The notes below the pieces were generated by a model, which had not been told where the DNA came from, did no database searches, and was given only the letters and a program-made list of their open reading frames with translations. Position numbers and translations under genes: made by a program. Positions 34,967-45,099 of a DNA stretch of 64,000 bases are shown here, piece by piece. This DNA comes from Flavobacterium terrae (GTDB lineage Bacteria > Bacteroidota > Bacteroidia > Flavobacteriales > Flavobacteriaceae): the NCBI RefSeq assembly GCF_900142035.1, contig NZ_FQZI01000004.1, positions 124,001 through 188,000 on the forward strand, read 5' to 3'. Within the stretch, counting starts at the first letter, position 1, and every line of letters begins with the position of its first letter.

Positions 34967-37645
34967 TTATCTTTTCAAACTAAAATGGCCACTTTTAATA
35001 ATTTCTTTTTGGCTGGAATCAATTAAAACTATTCTATACCAGTAATCGGTTGCTGGAAGTTTTTGATTTTGAAAAGTTCCATCCCAACCATTATAGTTTT
35101 GACTCAAATTCATGTTATATATACTCTTTCCATATCTATCAAAAATTTGAATATCAGCTCTAGAATAAAACTCATCTGTTAATTCAAAAATTCTCCAAAA
35201 ATCATTTACACCATCTCCGTTTGGCGTGAAAAATTGCGGTATTTTGATCAAATGAATTTTTACTATTATTATCTTTTCACAATTATAAACATCTTTTATA
35301 AAAACATTATGAATTCCTGGCAAAACATTATCAAACATGTATGAATATCCTTCTCCAAAATAATTAATTCCATCAAGAGAAAACTCATAAATACTTTCAC
35401 CCGTTACAGATATAAAAATTTGTCCATCATCCGCTAAAATATTATTTACAAAAGCTGTTTTAGCCTCTACAACTTTAAAGCCTTTTGATGCAGAGCATTG
35501 TAAGTCATTTTCAGTTCTATAAACTTTTAACGAATAATTACCTGCTTGTGCTAATTCAAAATACCTCGAGGTTGAAAGAATCACATCATTCTCATCTCTC
35601 CATTGCCAAATCTCATTAACCTCTCCTCCATCGAGAACAACTGTTGATTGCATAGTAGAATCACAAATAATATATTGACTTTCCAAATCTGGTTCAACAT
35701 TTGAATTAACAATTACTTTAAAACTTGCTATTCCAAAACAATTATAATTTTCATCCTCTATTCGAATCCATAAATTTGTCGTTTCTCCTACATAAGAATT
35801 ATTCAATACATTTATTTTTGTTTGAGCATCTTGATAACTTAAATAAAATTGTATTCTAAAATTACTTGGAAGATCCAACTGAGCTCTAATATTAATCTCT
35901 TTCAAATCGAGATTAAACTGACCCTCTGAATTATTAATTATTCCATCTGAATTTTCGCAAGTATAAATATCATCCAATTGAAACATCGCTGTAGAATAGT
36001 TATCTAAAAAAAAACTCCCAATAGTAATACATTTTGTAGCGCTTGTAATTCTAACAAAAACTTCCTCGTGAACTGAAGTACTTTCATACAATTCAGGATT
36101 TGATATTACATTCTCATTATTGATAGCATCAAAATAACTATTGTAAAAAGAGAAAGAATAATCAGAGTTTGCATCATCTGTAAAATCCTTAATATTATAT
36201 AAATTAAAAATTACAGGAATTTCGTTATTTACAACACATTGAGATAAAACAGAATTTAATTCAAGATTTGGTAACGAATACACTTCTACATTTTTAAACA
36301 AAAAGAAATCCCTATTTTCAACAAAGACCTTTACTTTTATTTCATAACTTCCAGGAGCACTAAAGATATGATTTGGATTTAAATCTGATGAAAAAGTTCC
36401 ATCGCCAAAATCCCACTGAACTGATAGCACATTCTCATATGTATCTAAATCAAAATTAAAAGCAGTATTCACGCAAGAATTCTCAGCAGAAATTATTCTA
36501 TTTCTAAGACTTGATGCAATAAAAACTGGCAATCCCTTCTTAACAATCGAATTATTGTATTCAATGACACCTGGCTGAAAGTCACAATCGACCCCCTTTT
36601 TTTCAGGACTATTAATTACTGCAATACGATTTGAATTTTCTTGGACCACATAAATTTTACCATTACGGGCTAATTGTAAAGAAGATGGATTCTTGACATT
36701 AAAAATATAGTAATCAACTGGTTCAGGTCCTCCCATTTCAAAAAAAGGAAATTGAACTACATAATCATTTCCAGAATAATAAAAAATTTTCGAATCCTGA
36801 GAAAACTCAATACCATAAGGATCAAGAAATAAACCAAAAGCTGGTACAGTAGGTAAAGTAATATATCTATTAAAAGTTATAGCATTATTATCATAGTTAT
36901 AAAAATAAACTTTCTGATTTGTCCTGTCTGCAAAAGCAACAAATTTTCCATCAGGAGAAATTTTCATTGCTCCAACTGCACCCAAACTTTCATTAATCAC
37001 ACTTATAACAGGATCTATATTGATTCCATTTTCTGAAATAACAAAAACATTAAATGCTGACTGAATAGAACTTGGAGAGTTACTAGAACCATTATTAGAT
37101 TGAGTCATGCAAATCAATCTAATCGAATTAGTTTCAGGATGATGTATAGCTCCTATACGTGAATAAGAAGTGTTTGTAATTTTTATATTCTTAGAAACAA
37201 CAACCCCCAAAGGAAAATCATTAGTAAATTTAATTTCCGAATAATAAACACCTTTAGAAAAAAAAATTGGGGAACTAGAATCAGATTCTCTAGTAGTAAA
37301 AATATAATAGGTATTAGAATCATTTGGTTTTGGTATAATAATAGATGTCTGAACACCTAAAACATCACCTGCCAATCCATCACCATTTGAAATAATTTGA
37401 TGATTCATCCCCCAAACTGAACTACCATTTGTATAAAAAAGCAGATCACCATTAGCATCAGATATACTTGCACACCCTGCAGGAGTATTCATAGCCCCAT
37501 CTTCTAATTTTAAAACTTCACCATTTGCAAAATTCAAACCAACATTTTTTCCAAAATACCAATTATTAGTTTCGTTTTGACAAAACAGATAATTTGCATT
37601 GAAAAGAAATAAAAAAAGAAGATATTTAAATAAAAAAAGTTTCAA
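34967..37645 (-). CDS. Large surface protein with PKD domain and type IX (type B) sorting domain
   Basis: Started at a TTG at 37645 it is 892 residues and begins with a normal signal peptide (MKLFLFKYLLFLFLF... LFCQ). A TTG 36 bp further upstream adds a basic stretch. No ATG exists until residue 50 or later. The N-terminal 390 residues contain repeated SPDGKFVAFAD- and YGIEFSQDSKIFYYSGND-like segments that suggest a beta-propeller. A PKD domain follows (QWDFGDGTFSSDLNPNHIF), then Ig-like regions. The C-terminus is the type B 'gliding motility-associated' sorting domain with FFTPNGDGVNDFWRI and IFDRYGKSIYN. It should be secreted by the type IX system. The ligand or role is unknown. Confidence 0.85.
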   Translation of the reverse strand: MKLFLFKYLLFLFLFNANYLFCQNETNNWYFGKNVGLNFANGEVLKLEDGAMNTPAGCASISDANGDLLFYTNGSSVWGMNHQIISNGDGLAGDVLGVQTSIIIPKPNDSNTYYIFTTRESDSSSPIFFSKGVYYSEIKFTNDFPLGVVVSKNIKITNTSYSRIGAIHHPETNSIRLICMTQSNNGSSNSPSSIQSAFNVFVISENGINIDPVISVINESLGAVGAMKISPDGKFVAFADRTNQKVYFYNYDNNAITFNRYITLPTVPAFGLFLDPYGIEFSQDSKIFYYSGNDYVVQFPFFEMGGPEPVDYYIFNVKNPSSLQLARNGKIYVVQENSNRIAVINSPEKKGVDCDFQPGVIEYNNSIVKKGLPVFIASSLRNRIISAENSCVNTAFNFDLDTYENVLSVQWDFGDGTFSSDLNPNHIFSAPGSYEIKVKVFVENRDFFLFKNVEVYSLPNLELNSVLSQCVVNNEIPVIFNLYNIKDFTDDANSDYSFSFYNSYFDAINNENVISNPELYESTSVHEEVFVRITSATKCITIGSFFLDNYSTAMFQLDDIYTCENSDGIINNSEGQFNLDLKEINIRAQLDLPSNFRIQFYLSYQDAQTKINVLNNSYVGETTNLWIRIEDENYNCFGIASFKVIVNSNVEPDLESQYIICDSTMQSTVVLDGGEVNEIWQWRDENDVILSTSRYFELAQAGNYSLKVYRTENDLQCSASKGFKVVEAKTAFVNNILADDGQIFISVTGESIYEFSLDGINYFGEGYSYMFDNVLPGIHNVFIKDVYNCEKIIIVKIHLIKIPQFFTPNGDGVNDFWRIFELTDEFYSRADIQIFDRYGKSIYNMNLSQNYNGWDGTFQNQKLPATDYWYRIVLIDSSQKEIIKSGHFSLKR

Positions 37646-37782
37646 TTGAAAACGCTTTAGAAAATAACCTAGTAAAAACAAACTAATAGTTGAGGCAATT
37701 TACAAAATAATAGTTAGAGGATAAAAAATTAACAATAAGTTAAGACATCAACGAAGTATCAAAAAAGATTATATATAAAAAA

Positions 37783-37802
37783 GGATAAACAAATGTTTAT
37801 CC
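37783..37802 (-). terminator. Terminator of the ribosomal superoperon
   Basis: GGATAAAC, loop AAAT, GTTTATCC, flanked by A6 and T6 so that the stem can extend. On the minus strand the hairpin lies 30 bp after the rplQ stop and is followed by a T-rich stretch. Confidence 0.88.
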
Positions 37803-37831
37803 TTTTTTATATTTATGAAGCAAGCATCATA

Positions 37832-38317
37832 TTATTCAGCAGATTCAGAAGATTCTTCAGTAGCTGGAGTTTCTGGAGTAGCATCAGCTTTTTTAGCTTT
37901 AGCTCCACCACGACGGCTCTTCGCTTTCTTAACTTCTTTTTTACCACCGTTGTAGATTTCGTTAAAGTCTACTAATTCAATCATAGCCATATCAGCGTTA
38001 TCTCCTAAACGATTACCTAACTTGATGATACGAGTGTATCCTCCAGGACGATCTCCAACTTTTGCAGCAACATCTCTGAACAAATCTGTTACAGCATATT
38101 TACTTTTTAAGTATGAGAAAACGATACGACGATTGTGAGTTGTATCCTCTTTCGATTTTGTAATAAGCGGCTCAACAAATTGTTTAAGTGCTTTTGCTTT
38201 AGCAACAGTAGTGTTAATACGCTTGTGCTCAATTAATGAACAAGCCATATTAGCTAACATAGCTTTTCTATGTCCAGCTTGTCTACTTAAATGATTTACT
38301 TTTTTTCCGTGTCTCAT
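37832..38317 (-). CDS. rplQ: 50S ribosomal protein L17
   Basis: 161 residues against 127 in E. coli. The core starts [20 protein letters not shown] and contains the family segment [12 protein letters not shown]. The extra 40 residues are a C-terminal tail, first Lys/Arg-rich ([16 protein letters not shown]), then Thr/Ser/Glu-rich, as is common in Bacteroidota. It is the last gene of the superoperon, 62 bp after rpoA, a wide gap that contains a stem-loop. Confidence 0.98.
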   Translation of the reverse strand: MRHGKKVNHLSRQAGHRKAMLANMACSLIEHKRINTTVAKAKALKQFVEPLITKSKEDTTHNRRIVFSYLKSKYAVTDLFRDVAAKVGDRPGGYTRIIKLGNRLGDNADMAMIELVDFNEIYNGGKKEVKKAKSRRGGAKAKKADATPETPATEESSESAE

Positions 38318-38333
38318 GACGTTTTTATTTAAC

Positions 38334-38375
38334 CTTCATCTTGCTACTATCCTCTCTGGAGAGCAAAATATGAAG
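38334..38375 (-). promoter_or_regulatory. Stem-loop in the rpoA-rplQ spacer
   Basis: Outer arms CTTCAT (38334-38339) and ATGAAG (38370-38375), then TTGC (38341-38344) with GCAA (38363-38366). Inside is a CTCT/AGAG mini-hairpin (38352-38355 with 38360-38363, alternative to the last G-C pair). It occupies most of the 62-bp spacer ahead of rplQ. It could be an autoregulatory site for L17 or an mRNA processing or stability element. Confidence 0.45.
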
Positions 38376-38379
38376 TAAT

Positions 38380-39372
38380 TTATTCTTTATCTAACTTATA
38401 TTTTGACAAGTCCATTCCGAAAGTTAAATTCTTATTGGCTACTAATTCATCAAGCTCAGTTAATGATTTTTTACCAAAGTTACGGAACTTCATTAAGTCA
38501 TTTTTATTAAACGATACTAAATCGCCTAATGTATCAACTTCAGCTGCTTTTAAGCAATTTAAAGCTCTTACAGATAAATCCATATCCACAAGTTTAGTTT
38601 TTAACAACTGTCTCATGTGTAATGATTCTTCATCATAAGATTCTGTTTGAGCAATTTCATCAGCCTCCAAAGTAATTCTCTCATCTGAGAATAACATAAA
38701 GTGGTGAATTAATACTTTTGCAGCTTCAGTTAGAGCGTCTTTAGGATGGATAGATCCATCAGTTTTAATTTCAAAAACCAATTTTTCGTAATCCGTTTTT
38801 TGCTCTACACGGAAGTTTTCGATAGCATACTTCACGTTCTTTACTGGTGTAAAGATTGAATCTGTAAAGATTGTACCAATTGCAGCGTTTTGTTTTTTGT
38901 TCTCTTCTGCAGGCACATATCCTCTACCTTTCTCGATAGTAAGTTCCATATTAAGGTTTACTTTGCTATCAAGGTTACAAATTACTAACTCAGGGTTTAA
39001 CACTTGAAATCCAGAAATGAATTTTTGGAAATCACCTGCAGTAACTTGATCTTTTCCTGTGATTGATATTGTCACAGCTTCGTTATCTATATCCTCAATT
39101 TGACGTTTGAAACGTACTTGTTTAAGGTTAAGGATAATTTCGGTAACATCTTCAACAACACCAGAAATAGTAGAGAATTCGTGATCCACACCTTCGATAC
39201 GAACAGATGTGATAGCATATCCTTCCAATGCTGAAAGTAAAACTCTTCTAAGTGCGTTACCAACAGTCAATCCGTAACCTGGTTCAAGAGGTCTGAATTC
39301 GAATTTTCCTTCGAAGTCAGTAGAATCGATCATGATAACTTTATCGGGCTTTTGAAAATTAAATATTGCCAT
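38380..39372 (-). CDS. rpoA: RNA polymerase alpha subunit
   Basis: 330 residues, close to 329 in E. coli. The N-terminal dimerisation domain contains [20 protein letters not shown]. The C-terminal domain shows [19 protein letters not shown] and [16 protein letters not shown], the helices that contact promoter DNA and activators. It lies between rpsD (23-bp gap) and rplQ, the standard alpha-operon order. Confidence 0.99.
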   Translation of the reverse strand: MAIFNFQKPDKVIMIDSTDFEGKFEFRPLEPGYGLTVGNALRRVLLSALEGYAITSVRIEGVDHEFSTISGVVEDVTEIILNLKQVRFKRQIEDIDNEAVTISITGKDQVTAGDFQKFISGFQVLNPELVICNLDSKVNLNMELTIEKGRGYVPAEENKKQNAAIGTIFTDSIFTPVKNVKYAIENFRVEQKTDYEKLVFEIKTDGSIHPKDALTEAAKVLIHHFMLFSDERITLEADEIAQTESYDEESLHMRQLLKTKLVDMDLSVRALNCLKAAEVDTLGDLVSFNKNDLMKFRNFGKKSLTELDELVANKNLTFGMDLSKYKLDKE

Positions 39373-39395
39373 AAATTTTCGACTGATGTCAATTA

Positions 39396-40001
39396 TTATT
39401 TGTTGTACAATTCGACGATAAGTTGCTCTTTGATGTTCTCAGTAATTTGGATTCTTTGAGGAACAGACACGAAAGTACCTTCTTTTGTATCATTATTCCA
39501 AGTAATCCACTCATATACGTGAGAAGATGCAGCTAAAGAACGTTCGATAGACTCTAATGATTTAGATTTTTCACGAACAGCAACTTTATCACCAGGTTTT
39601 AAATGGTAAGAAGGAACGTTAACCACTTCACCATTTACAGTAATATGTCTGTGAGTTACAATTTGACGTGCAGCTCTTCTAGACGGAGCGATACCCATTC
39701 TAAAAACTACGTTATCTAAACGAGCTTCACATAATTGTAAAAGGATTTCACCAGTTACACCTTTAGAAGCAGCAGCTTTTTCAAATAAGTTTCTGAATTG
39801 TTTTTCTAAAATACCGTAAGTATATTTAGCTTTTTGCTTTTCCATTAATTGGATTGCATATTCAGATTTTTTACCTCTCTTTTTAGCTAAACCATGTTGC
39901 CCAGGAGGGTAATTTCTTTTTTCGAAGGCTTTATCATCTCCGAAGATTGCTTCGCCAAACTTACGAGCAATTTTTGTTTTTGGACCAGTATATCTTGCCA
40001 T
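39396..40001 (-). CDS. rpsD: 30S ribosomal protein S4
   Basis: 201 residues (E. coli 206). The N-terminus [20 protein letters not shown] is the Cys-free form. The S4 RNA-binding domain reads [20 protein letters not shown] then [19 protein letters not shown]4 nucleates 30S assembly and is the classic autoregulator of its own operon. An 84-bp structured spacer precedes it, much wider than most gaps of this superoperon. Confidence 0.99.
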   Translation of the reverse strand: MARYTGPKTKIARKFGEAIFGDDKAFEKRNYPPGQHGLAKKRGKKSEYAIQLMEKQKAKYTYGILEKQFRNLFEKAAASKGVTGEILLQLCEARLDNVVFRMGIAPSRRAARQIVTHRHITVNGEVVNVPSYHLKPGDKVAVREKSKSLESIERSLAASSHVYEWITWNNDTKEGTFVSVPQRIQITENIKEQLIVELYNK

Positions 40002-40016
40002 TTTAAAAATTTTTAA

Positions 40017-40067
40017 GGTAGAGATTATGAATTCAGGTCAGTATCCTCCGATAATCTGTTTTCTACC
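40017..40067 (-). promoter_or_regulatory. Structured leader before rpsD, candidate S4 autoregulatory element
   Basis: Nested inverted repeats close a loop of 22 bases. The outer arms are GGTAG (40017-40021) and CTACC (40063-40067). The inner arms are AGATTAT (40022-40028) and ATAATCT (40051-40057), with a 5-base bulge GTTTT on one side. The element ends 15 bp before the rpsD ATG. Position and shape suit an S4-binding translational operator. From memory, S4 leader classes have been proposed in Bacteroidota, but I could not compare the sequence to them. Confidence 0.55.
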
Positions 40068-40085
40068 TAGTTATACTTAAATAAA

Positions 40086-40469
40086 TTAAACTCTACGTCT
40101 TTTTGGAGGACGACATCCATTGTGCGGAAGTGGAGTAACATCGATGATTTCTGTTACTTCGATTCCTGAATTATGAATAGATCTGATTGCAGATTCTCTT
40201 CCGTTTCCAGGACCTTTCACAAAAACTTTCACCTTTTTAAGTCCAGCTTCTAATGCTACTTTTGAACAGTCTTCAGCTGCCATTTGAGCTGCATAAGGAG
40301 TATTCTTTTTAGAACCTCTAAAGCCCATTTTACCAGCAGATGACCATGATACAACTTCACCTTTTTTGTTAGTTAACGAAATGATGATGTTGTTAAAAGT
40401 TGCACTAATATGCGCTTCTCCTGTCGACTCAACGATAACTTTACGTTTTTTTGTGCTTGTCTTAGCCAT
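40086..40469 (-). CDS. rpsK: 30S ribosomal protein S11
   Basis: 127 residues (E. coli 129). Contains [38 protein letters not shown] and the C-terminal [17 protein letters not shown] that contacts 16S rRNA at the platform. It begins 11 bp after rpsM. Confidence 0.99.
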   Translation of the reverse strand: MAKTSTKKRKVIVESTGEAHISATFNNIIISLTNKKGEVVSWSSAGKMGFRGSKKNTPYAAQMAAEDCSKVALEAGLKKVKVFVKGPGNGRESAIRSIHNSGIEVTEIIDVTPLPHNGCRPPKRRRV

Positions 40470-40480
40470 ATTACTACTTA

Positions 40481-40855
40481 TTATTTAGTTGCTTTTTTCT
40501 TGTTAGCAACAGTTTTTCTTTTACCTTTTCTAGTTCTAGAATTGTTTTTAGTTCTTTGTCCTCTTAATGGAAGACCAGCTCTATGACGGATTCCTCTGTA
40601 GCATCCGATATCCATTAAACGTTTGATGTTTAATGAAGTTTCAGAACGCAATTCACCTTCAATTTTGTAGTATGATACTGCGTCACGGATTGCTCCAATT
40701 TCGTCGTCATTCCAGTCTTGAACTTTTTTGTCTTGACTTACTTGAGCCTTTTCTAAGATCTCAATAGCTCTGCTTTTTCCAATTCCGAAGATATATGTCA
40801 AAGCGATAACTCCTCTTTTGTTTTTAGGTATATCTACCCCTGCTATTCTTGCCAT
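40481..40855 (-). CDS. rpsM: 30S ribosomal protein S13
   Basis: 124 residues (E. coli 118). It starts [20 protein letters not shown] and has the conserved [20 protein letters not shown] near the C-terminus, with a basic tail that reaches the P-site tRNA. It begins 2 bp after rpmJ. Confidence 0.99.
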   Translation of the reverse strand: MARIAGVDIPKNKRGVIALTYIFGIGKSRAIEILEKAQVSQDKKVQDWNDDEIGAIRDAVSYYKIEGELRSETSLNIKRLMDIGCYRGIRHRAGLPLRGQRTKNNSRTRKGKRKTVANKKKATK

Positions 40856-40857
40856 AA

Positions 40858-40974
40858 TTATCCTTGTCTTTGTTTAAATCTAGGATTCTTTTTGTTAATA
40901 ACGTATAATCTTCCTTTTCTACGAACGATAATGCACTCGGCACTTCTCTTCTTTACTGATGCTCTTACTTTCAT
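40858..40974 (-). CDS. rpmJ: 50S ribosomal protein L36, zinc-free form
   Basis: A 38-residue gene starting at the ATG at 40974 with [20 protein letters not shown] and ending in [10 protein letters not shown]. Ordinary L36 binds zinc with three Cys and one His. Here only one Cys (residue 14) is left, the other ligand positions being Ser/Arg, Asn/Lys and Phe. It is therefore the zinc-independent (C-minus) type. It lies between infA (10 bp) and rpsM (2 bp), as usual. Confidence 0.97.
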
Positions 40975-40984
40975 TTTAGTAGCT

Positions 40985-41200
40985 TTAGTATCTATAAGTA
41001 ATTCTTGCTTTTGACAAATCGTATGGACTCATTTCTAGTTTCACTTTATCACCAGGTAATAACTTGATATAATGCATACGCATTTTTCCAGAAATGTGAG
41101 CAATTACGATATGCCCATTTTCTAATTCAACACGGAACATTGCATTTGACAATGCTTCAATAATTGATCCGTCTTGTTCTATTGCTGATTGTTTTGCCAT
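40985..41200 (-). CDS. infA: Translation initiation factor IF-1
   Basis: 71 residues (E. coli 72), an OB-fold S1-like protein. Contains [20 protein letters not shown] and the terminal [15 protein letters not shown]. It closes the ribosomal A site during initiation. It lies 1 bp after secY. Confidence 0.99.
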   Translation of the reverse strand: MAKQSAIEQDGSIIEALSNAMFRVELENGHIVIAHISGKMRMHYIKLLPGDKVKLEMSPYDLSKARITYRY

Positions 41201-41201
41201 A

Positions 41202-42548
41202 TTAAGCTACTGCTTTTCTGTTTTTACCACTTTTCATCAAACCATCATAATGTTTATTTAACAAATATGAATTGATTTGCTGAACAGTATCGATTGCAAC
41301 TCCAACCAAAATTAATAATGATGTACCTCCAAAAAACAATGCCCATTGTGTTTGAACTCCCATTGCAGTATGAACCATTGCTGGGAACACAGCAAGTAAT
41401 GCAAGGAATAATGAACCAGGGAAAGTAATTAAAGACATCACTTTATCTAAAAAGTCAGCCGTTTCTACACCCGGCTTAACACCTGGTATAAATCCACCAC
41501 TTCTTTTCAAATCGTCAGCCATCTTATTAGTAGGAACTGTAATTGCCGTATAAAAATAAGTAAATACTATAATTAACGTTGCAAATAACAGATTATACTC
41601 CCATCCAAATATATTTTGAAATCTTGCGCTAATAGATCTTGCTGTTTCTGAAGATGACAAACCTGCAACAGCTGCTGGTATAAACATAATTGCCTGAGCA
41701 AAGATGATAGGCATAACTCCAGATGCGTTTAATTTTAATGGTATAAATTGACGATTACCTCCCATTAAATCTTGCTCTAAATCCCCAGAAACTGAGCGAC
41801 GAGCATACTGAACAGGAACTCTACGAACCGCCATAACCATTAATATACATGCAATGATTACTAATAGCCAAATAATAACTTCTAGTACAATTAACATTGG
41901 CCCTCCGTTATTATTACTAACTACTGAAGAGAATTCTTGAATAAATGCCTGAGGCATTCTAGCAACAATTCCAACAAGGATTAATAATGAAATACCGTTT
42001 CCAATACCTTTATCAGTAATTTTTTCTCCTAACCACATTGCAAAAATTGTTCCTGTAGTTAAAATAATTACTGAAGAGAATAAAAATCCGAATGAATTAA
42101 ATCCTAACAAGAAAGCATCAGCTGGAAGTGTACGATAAAGATTATAAATATAACCAGGACCTTGTACTAATGTAATTCCAATTGTTAACCATCTTGTGAT
42201 TTGATTCATCTTTTTTCTACCACTTTCTCCTTCGTTTTGTAGCTTTTGTAAATAAGGAATAGCAATTCCCATTAACTGTACTACAATTGAAGCAGAAATG
42301 TAAGGCATAATACCCAAAGCAAATACCGAAGCTTGAGAAAATGCTCCACCTGTAAATACATCAATTAACCAACCAATACCTTTGTCAGTTTGATTAGTTA
42401 ATCCTTGCAATTTAGTAGCATCTATACCCGGTAACGTTACTTGAGCGCCAAAACGATAAACTAACAGAAATCCTAATGTAATTAGGATTCTGTTTTTTAG
42501 TTCCTCTATTTTCCAAACGTTTTGTAACGATTCAATAAATTTTTTCAT
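41202..42548 (-). CDS. secY: Protein translocase subunit SecY
   Basis: 448 residues (E. coli 443) with ten membrane helices. It starts with the amphipathic [40 protein letters not shown] is the first helix region. The cytoplasmic loop [20 protein letters not shown], near residue 350, contacts SecA and the ribosome. Encoded 13 bp after rplO, within the spc segment. Confidence 0.99.
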   Translation of the reverse strand: MKKFIESLQNVWKIEELKNRILITLGFLLVYRFGAQVTLPGIDATKLQGLTNQTDKGIGWLIDVFTGGAFSQASVFALGIMPYISASIVVQLMGIAIPYLQKLQNEGESGRKKMNQITRWLTIGITLVQGPGYIYNLYRTLPADAFLLGFNSFGFLFSSVIILTTGTIFAMWLGEKITDKGIGNGISLLILVGIVARMPQAFIQEFSSVVSNNNGGPMLIVLEVIIWLLVIIACILMVMAVRRVPVQYARRSVSGDLEQDLMGGNRQFIPLKLNASGVMPIIFAQAIMFIPAAVAGLSSSETARSISARFQNIFGWEYNLLFATLIIVFTYFYTAITVPTNKMADDLKRSGGFIPGVKPGVETADFLDKVMSLITFPGSLFLALLAVFPAMVHTAMGVQTQWALFFGGTSLLILVGVAIDTVQQINSYLLNKHYDGLMKSGKNRKAVA

Positions 42549-42561
42549 CGTGTTCAGAAAA

Positions 42562-43014
42562 TTATAATTCTATAGCTTCACCTCCAGCAGCTTCGATAGC
42601 GGCTTTCGCAGTAGCTGTGAATTTGTGTGCACTTACTTTTAATTTAGCTTTAAGCTCACCTCTACCTAAAATTTTAACAACTTCAGTTTTAGTAGCTAAA
42701 CGGTTTTCTACTAATGTAGCAAAATCTACAGTATCAGTAGCATATCCGTTATCAACAAGAGCTTGTAAAGTATCTAGGTTCACACCTTGATATTCAACTC
42801 TATTGATATTTTTGAAACCAAATTTAGGTACACGTCTTTGAAGTGGCATTTGCCCTCCTTCAAAACCAATTTTTTTAGAATAACCAGAACGAGACTTAGC
42901 TCCTTTGTGACCACGTGCAGCAGTACCACCTTTTCCAGAACCTTCACCTCTACCTACTCTTTTGTTTTGGTTGTGTGTCGAACCTTCAGCTGGTTGTAAA
43001 TTACTTAAATTCAT
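42562..43014 (-). CDS. rplO: 50S ribosomal protein L15
   Basis: 150 residues (E. coli 144). Gly/Lys-rich N-terminus with GRGEGSGKGGTAARGHKGAK and RSGYSKKIGFEGGQMPLQRR, then a globular end with LKVSAHKFTATAKAAIEAAG. It lies 14 bp after rpmD. Confidence 0.99.
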   Translation of the reverse strand: MNLSNLQPAEGSTHNQNKRVGRGEGSGKGGTAARGHKGAKSRSGYSKKIGFEGGQMPLQRRVPKFGFKNINRVEYQGVNLDTLQALVDNGYATDTVDFATLVENRLATKTEVVKILGRGELKAKLKVSAHKFTATAKAAIEAAGGEAIEL

Positions 43015-43028
43015 AACAATATTAGTTA

Positions 43029-43208
43029 TTAAGCTTCTTGTACAGAAACTAGGTGTTTAACTTTATTTACCATTCCAAGGATAGCAGGACTTGCATCGTG
43101 CTCAACAACTTGACCCATTTTACGTAAACCTAAAGACTCTAATACTCTTTTTTGGTTTACTGGACAGTTGATTTTGCTTCTTACTTGTTTTACTTTAATC
43201 TTTGCCAT
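43029..43208 (-). CDS. rpmD: 50S ribosomal protein L30
   Basis: A 59-residue protein (E. coli 59) starting at the ATG at 43208 (MAKIKVKQVRSKINCPVNQK), with the typical LESLGLRKMGQVVEHDASPA segment. It lies 12 bp after rpsE and 14 bp before rplO. Confidence 0.97.
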   Translation of the reverse strand: MAKIKVKQVRSKINCPVNQKRVLESLGLRKMGQVVEHDASPAILGMVNKVKHLVSVQEA

Positions 43209-43220
43209 AATTTCCTTGAA

Positions 43221-43745
43221 TTAACCTTTAAATACTTTCTCTAAAGAAACTCCTCTTTGCTTAGCAACAGTAACTGCGCTTCTCATTTGCAATAAAGCAT
43301 CGAAAGTTGCTTTTACCACGTTGTGAGGATTTGAAGACCCTTGAGATTTAGACAATACATCGTGTACTCCTACTGATTCAAGTACGGCACGAACAGCACC
43401 ACCAGCAATTACTCCGGTACCATGAGAAGCAGGCATTAAGAATACTCTTGCTCCACCAAATTTACCTTTTTGCTCGTGAGGTACTGAATGACCACTTAAA
43501 GGAATTCTAACTAAGTTTTTCTTTGCATCTTCTACCGCTTTTGCGATTGCTTCAGAAACATCTTTAGATTTTCCTAAACCGTGACCAACTACACCGTGCT
43601 CATCACCTACTACTACAATTGCAGAAAAACCGAAAGCTCTACCACCTTTTGTAACTTTAGTAACACGATTAACACTAACTAAACGATCTTTTAATTCAAG
43701 ACCGCTTGGCTTTACTAGCTCTACGTTTTTATAATTATGATACAT
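43221..43745 (-). CDS. rpsE: 30S ribosomal protein S5
   Basis: 174 residues (E. coli 167). The N-terminal double-stranded RNA-binding domain has [20 protein letters not shown] and the C-terminal domain [40 protein letters not shown] is the loop involved in decoding fidelity. Encoded 6 bp after rplR. Confidence 0.99.
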   Translation of the reverse strand: MYHNYKNVELVKPSGLELKDRLVSVNRVTKVTKGGRAFGFSAIVVVGDEHGVVGHGLGKSKDVSEAIAKAVEDAKKNLVRIPLSGHSVPHEQKGKFGGARVFLMPASHGTGVIAGGAVRAVLESVGVHDVLSKSQGSSNPHNVVKATFDALLQMRSAVTVAKQRGVSLEKVFKG

Positions 43746-43751
43746 AATTTC

Positions 43752-44105
43752 TTAGAATTTTAATCCAGCGGCTCTAGCGCCTTCTGCTAATGATTGAACA
43801 CGACCGTGGTATAAATATCCACCTCTATCAAATGTTACATTCTCGATACCTGCTTTTAAAGCTTTTTCTGCAACTAATTTACCAACTGCTGTAGCAATTT
43901 CAACTTTAGTTCCTTTTGCATCGATACCTTTCTCACGAGAAGAAGCGGCTAATAACGTAACACCGTTTACATCATCTATAAGCTGAGCATAGATTTCTTT
44001 GTTACTTCTGAATACAGATAAACGAGGTCTTGCAGCAGTTCCGCTTACAATCTTTCTAATTCTGTACTGTATTCTTTGTCTTCTATCAGATTTTGTTAAT
44101 GACAT
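43752..44105 (-). CDS. rplR: 50S ribosomal protein L18
   Basis: 117 residues, the same length as in E. coli. Contains [20 protein letters not shown] and the C-terminal [20 protein letters not shown]. It binds 5S rRNA with L5. It lies 11 bp after rplF. Confidence 0.99.
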   Translation of the reverse strand: MSLTKSDRRQRIQYRIRKIVSGTAARPRLSVFRSNKEIYAQLIDDVNGVTLLAASSREKGIDAKGTKVEIATAVGKLVAEKALKAGIENVTFDRGGYLYHGRVQSLAEGARAAGLKF

Positions 44106-44116
44106 AACCTTATTTT

Positions 44117-44662
44117 TTAAGCTGATTTACCTGCTTTTCTTCTTAATACTTCACCTACAAACTTAATACCTTTTCCTTTGTACGGCTCAGGCTTACGGAA
44201 AGAACGGATTTTAGCCGCAACTTGCCCTAATAATTGTTTGTCATAAGAAGTTAATTTTACGATAGGGTTTTTACCTTTTTCAGAAATTGTCTCTACAACA
44301 ACCTCAGGCGCAACCTCTAAAACGATATTATGAGAATATCCTAATGCTAAATCAAGTTTGTTTCCTTGATTAGAAGCACGGTAACCAACTCCCACAAATT
44401 CTAATTCTTTAGTAAAACCAGTAGATACACCAGTAATCATATTATTGATTAAAGCTCTATACAAACCGTGTTGAGCTCTTTCTTCTTTGCTATCGGCAGC
44501 TCTTGTAACAAGAACTTGATTTTCTTCAACAGTTACAGTAACATTGTTTGTAAACTCTTGAGAAAGTTGCCCTAGTTTTCCTTTAACTGTAACAACAGCA
44601 TCCTTAACTTCTACAGTTACGCCAGCTGGAATTGCAATTGGATTTTTACCTATTCTTGACAT
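44117..44662 (-). CDS. rplF: 50S ribosomal protein L6
   Basis: 181 residues (E. coli 177). Two repeats of the L6 fold, starting [20 protein letters not shown], and the conserved [20 protein letters not shown] near the C-terminus. It sits near the GTPase-associated centre. It lies 14 bp after rpsH. Confidence 0.99.
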   Translation of the reverse strand: MSRIGKNPIAIPAGVTVEVKDAVVTVKGKLGQLSQEFTNNVTVTVEENQVLVTRAADSKEERAQHGLYRALINNMITGVSTGFTKELEFVGVGYRASNQGNKLDLALGYSHNIVLEVAPEVVVETISEKGKNPIVKLTSYDKQLLGQVAAKIRSFRKPEPYKGKGIKFVGEVLRRKAGKSA

Positions 44663-44676
44663 TTCTTATCTCTTTT

Positions 44677-45075
44677 TTAGTATACGTAACAAATTACCTC
44701 ACCACCAACATTTAATTGCTTAGCTTGTTTTCCTGTCATAACTCCTTTAGAAGTTGACACGATAGCAATACCTAAACCATTCAAAATTCTTGGTAATTTA
44801 GTAGCACCTGCATACTTACGTAAACCTGGTTTACTAATTCTTTGAATATCTTTAATTACTGACTCTTTAGTATCTTTATCATACTTTAGAGCGATTTTGA
44901 TAGTACCTTGAACAGTACTGTCTTCGAACTTGTAGCTAAGGATGTAACCTTGATCGAATAAGATTTTTGTGATTTCTTTTTTCAAGTTAGACGCTGGAAT
45001 TTCTACCACTTTGTGGTTTGCTTTCACTGCATTTCTAACTCTCGTAAGATAATCCGCAATTGGATCTGTATACAT
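44677..45075 (-). CDS. rpsH: 30S ribosomal protein S8
   Basis: 132 residues (E. coli 130) from the ATG at 45075 (MYTDPIADYLTRVRNAVKAN). A TTG three codons upstream is open but not needed. The C-terminal GIAIVSTSKGVMTGKQAKQL and GGEVICYVY are the 16S rRNA contacts. It has its own promoter and a leader hairpin in the 107-bp gap after rpsN. This suits its role as a regulator in other bacteria. Confidence 0.99.
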   Translation of the reverse strand: MYTDPIADYLTRVRNAVKANHKVVEIPASNLKKEITKILFDQGYILSYKFEDSTVQGTIKIALKYDKDTKESVIKDIQRISKPGLRKYAGATKLPRILNGLGIAIVSTSKGVMTGKQAKQLNVGGEVICYVY

Positions 45076-45099
45076 TATAAACAAATTGTGGTTATGGTT

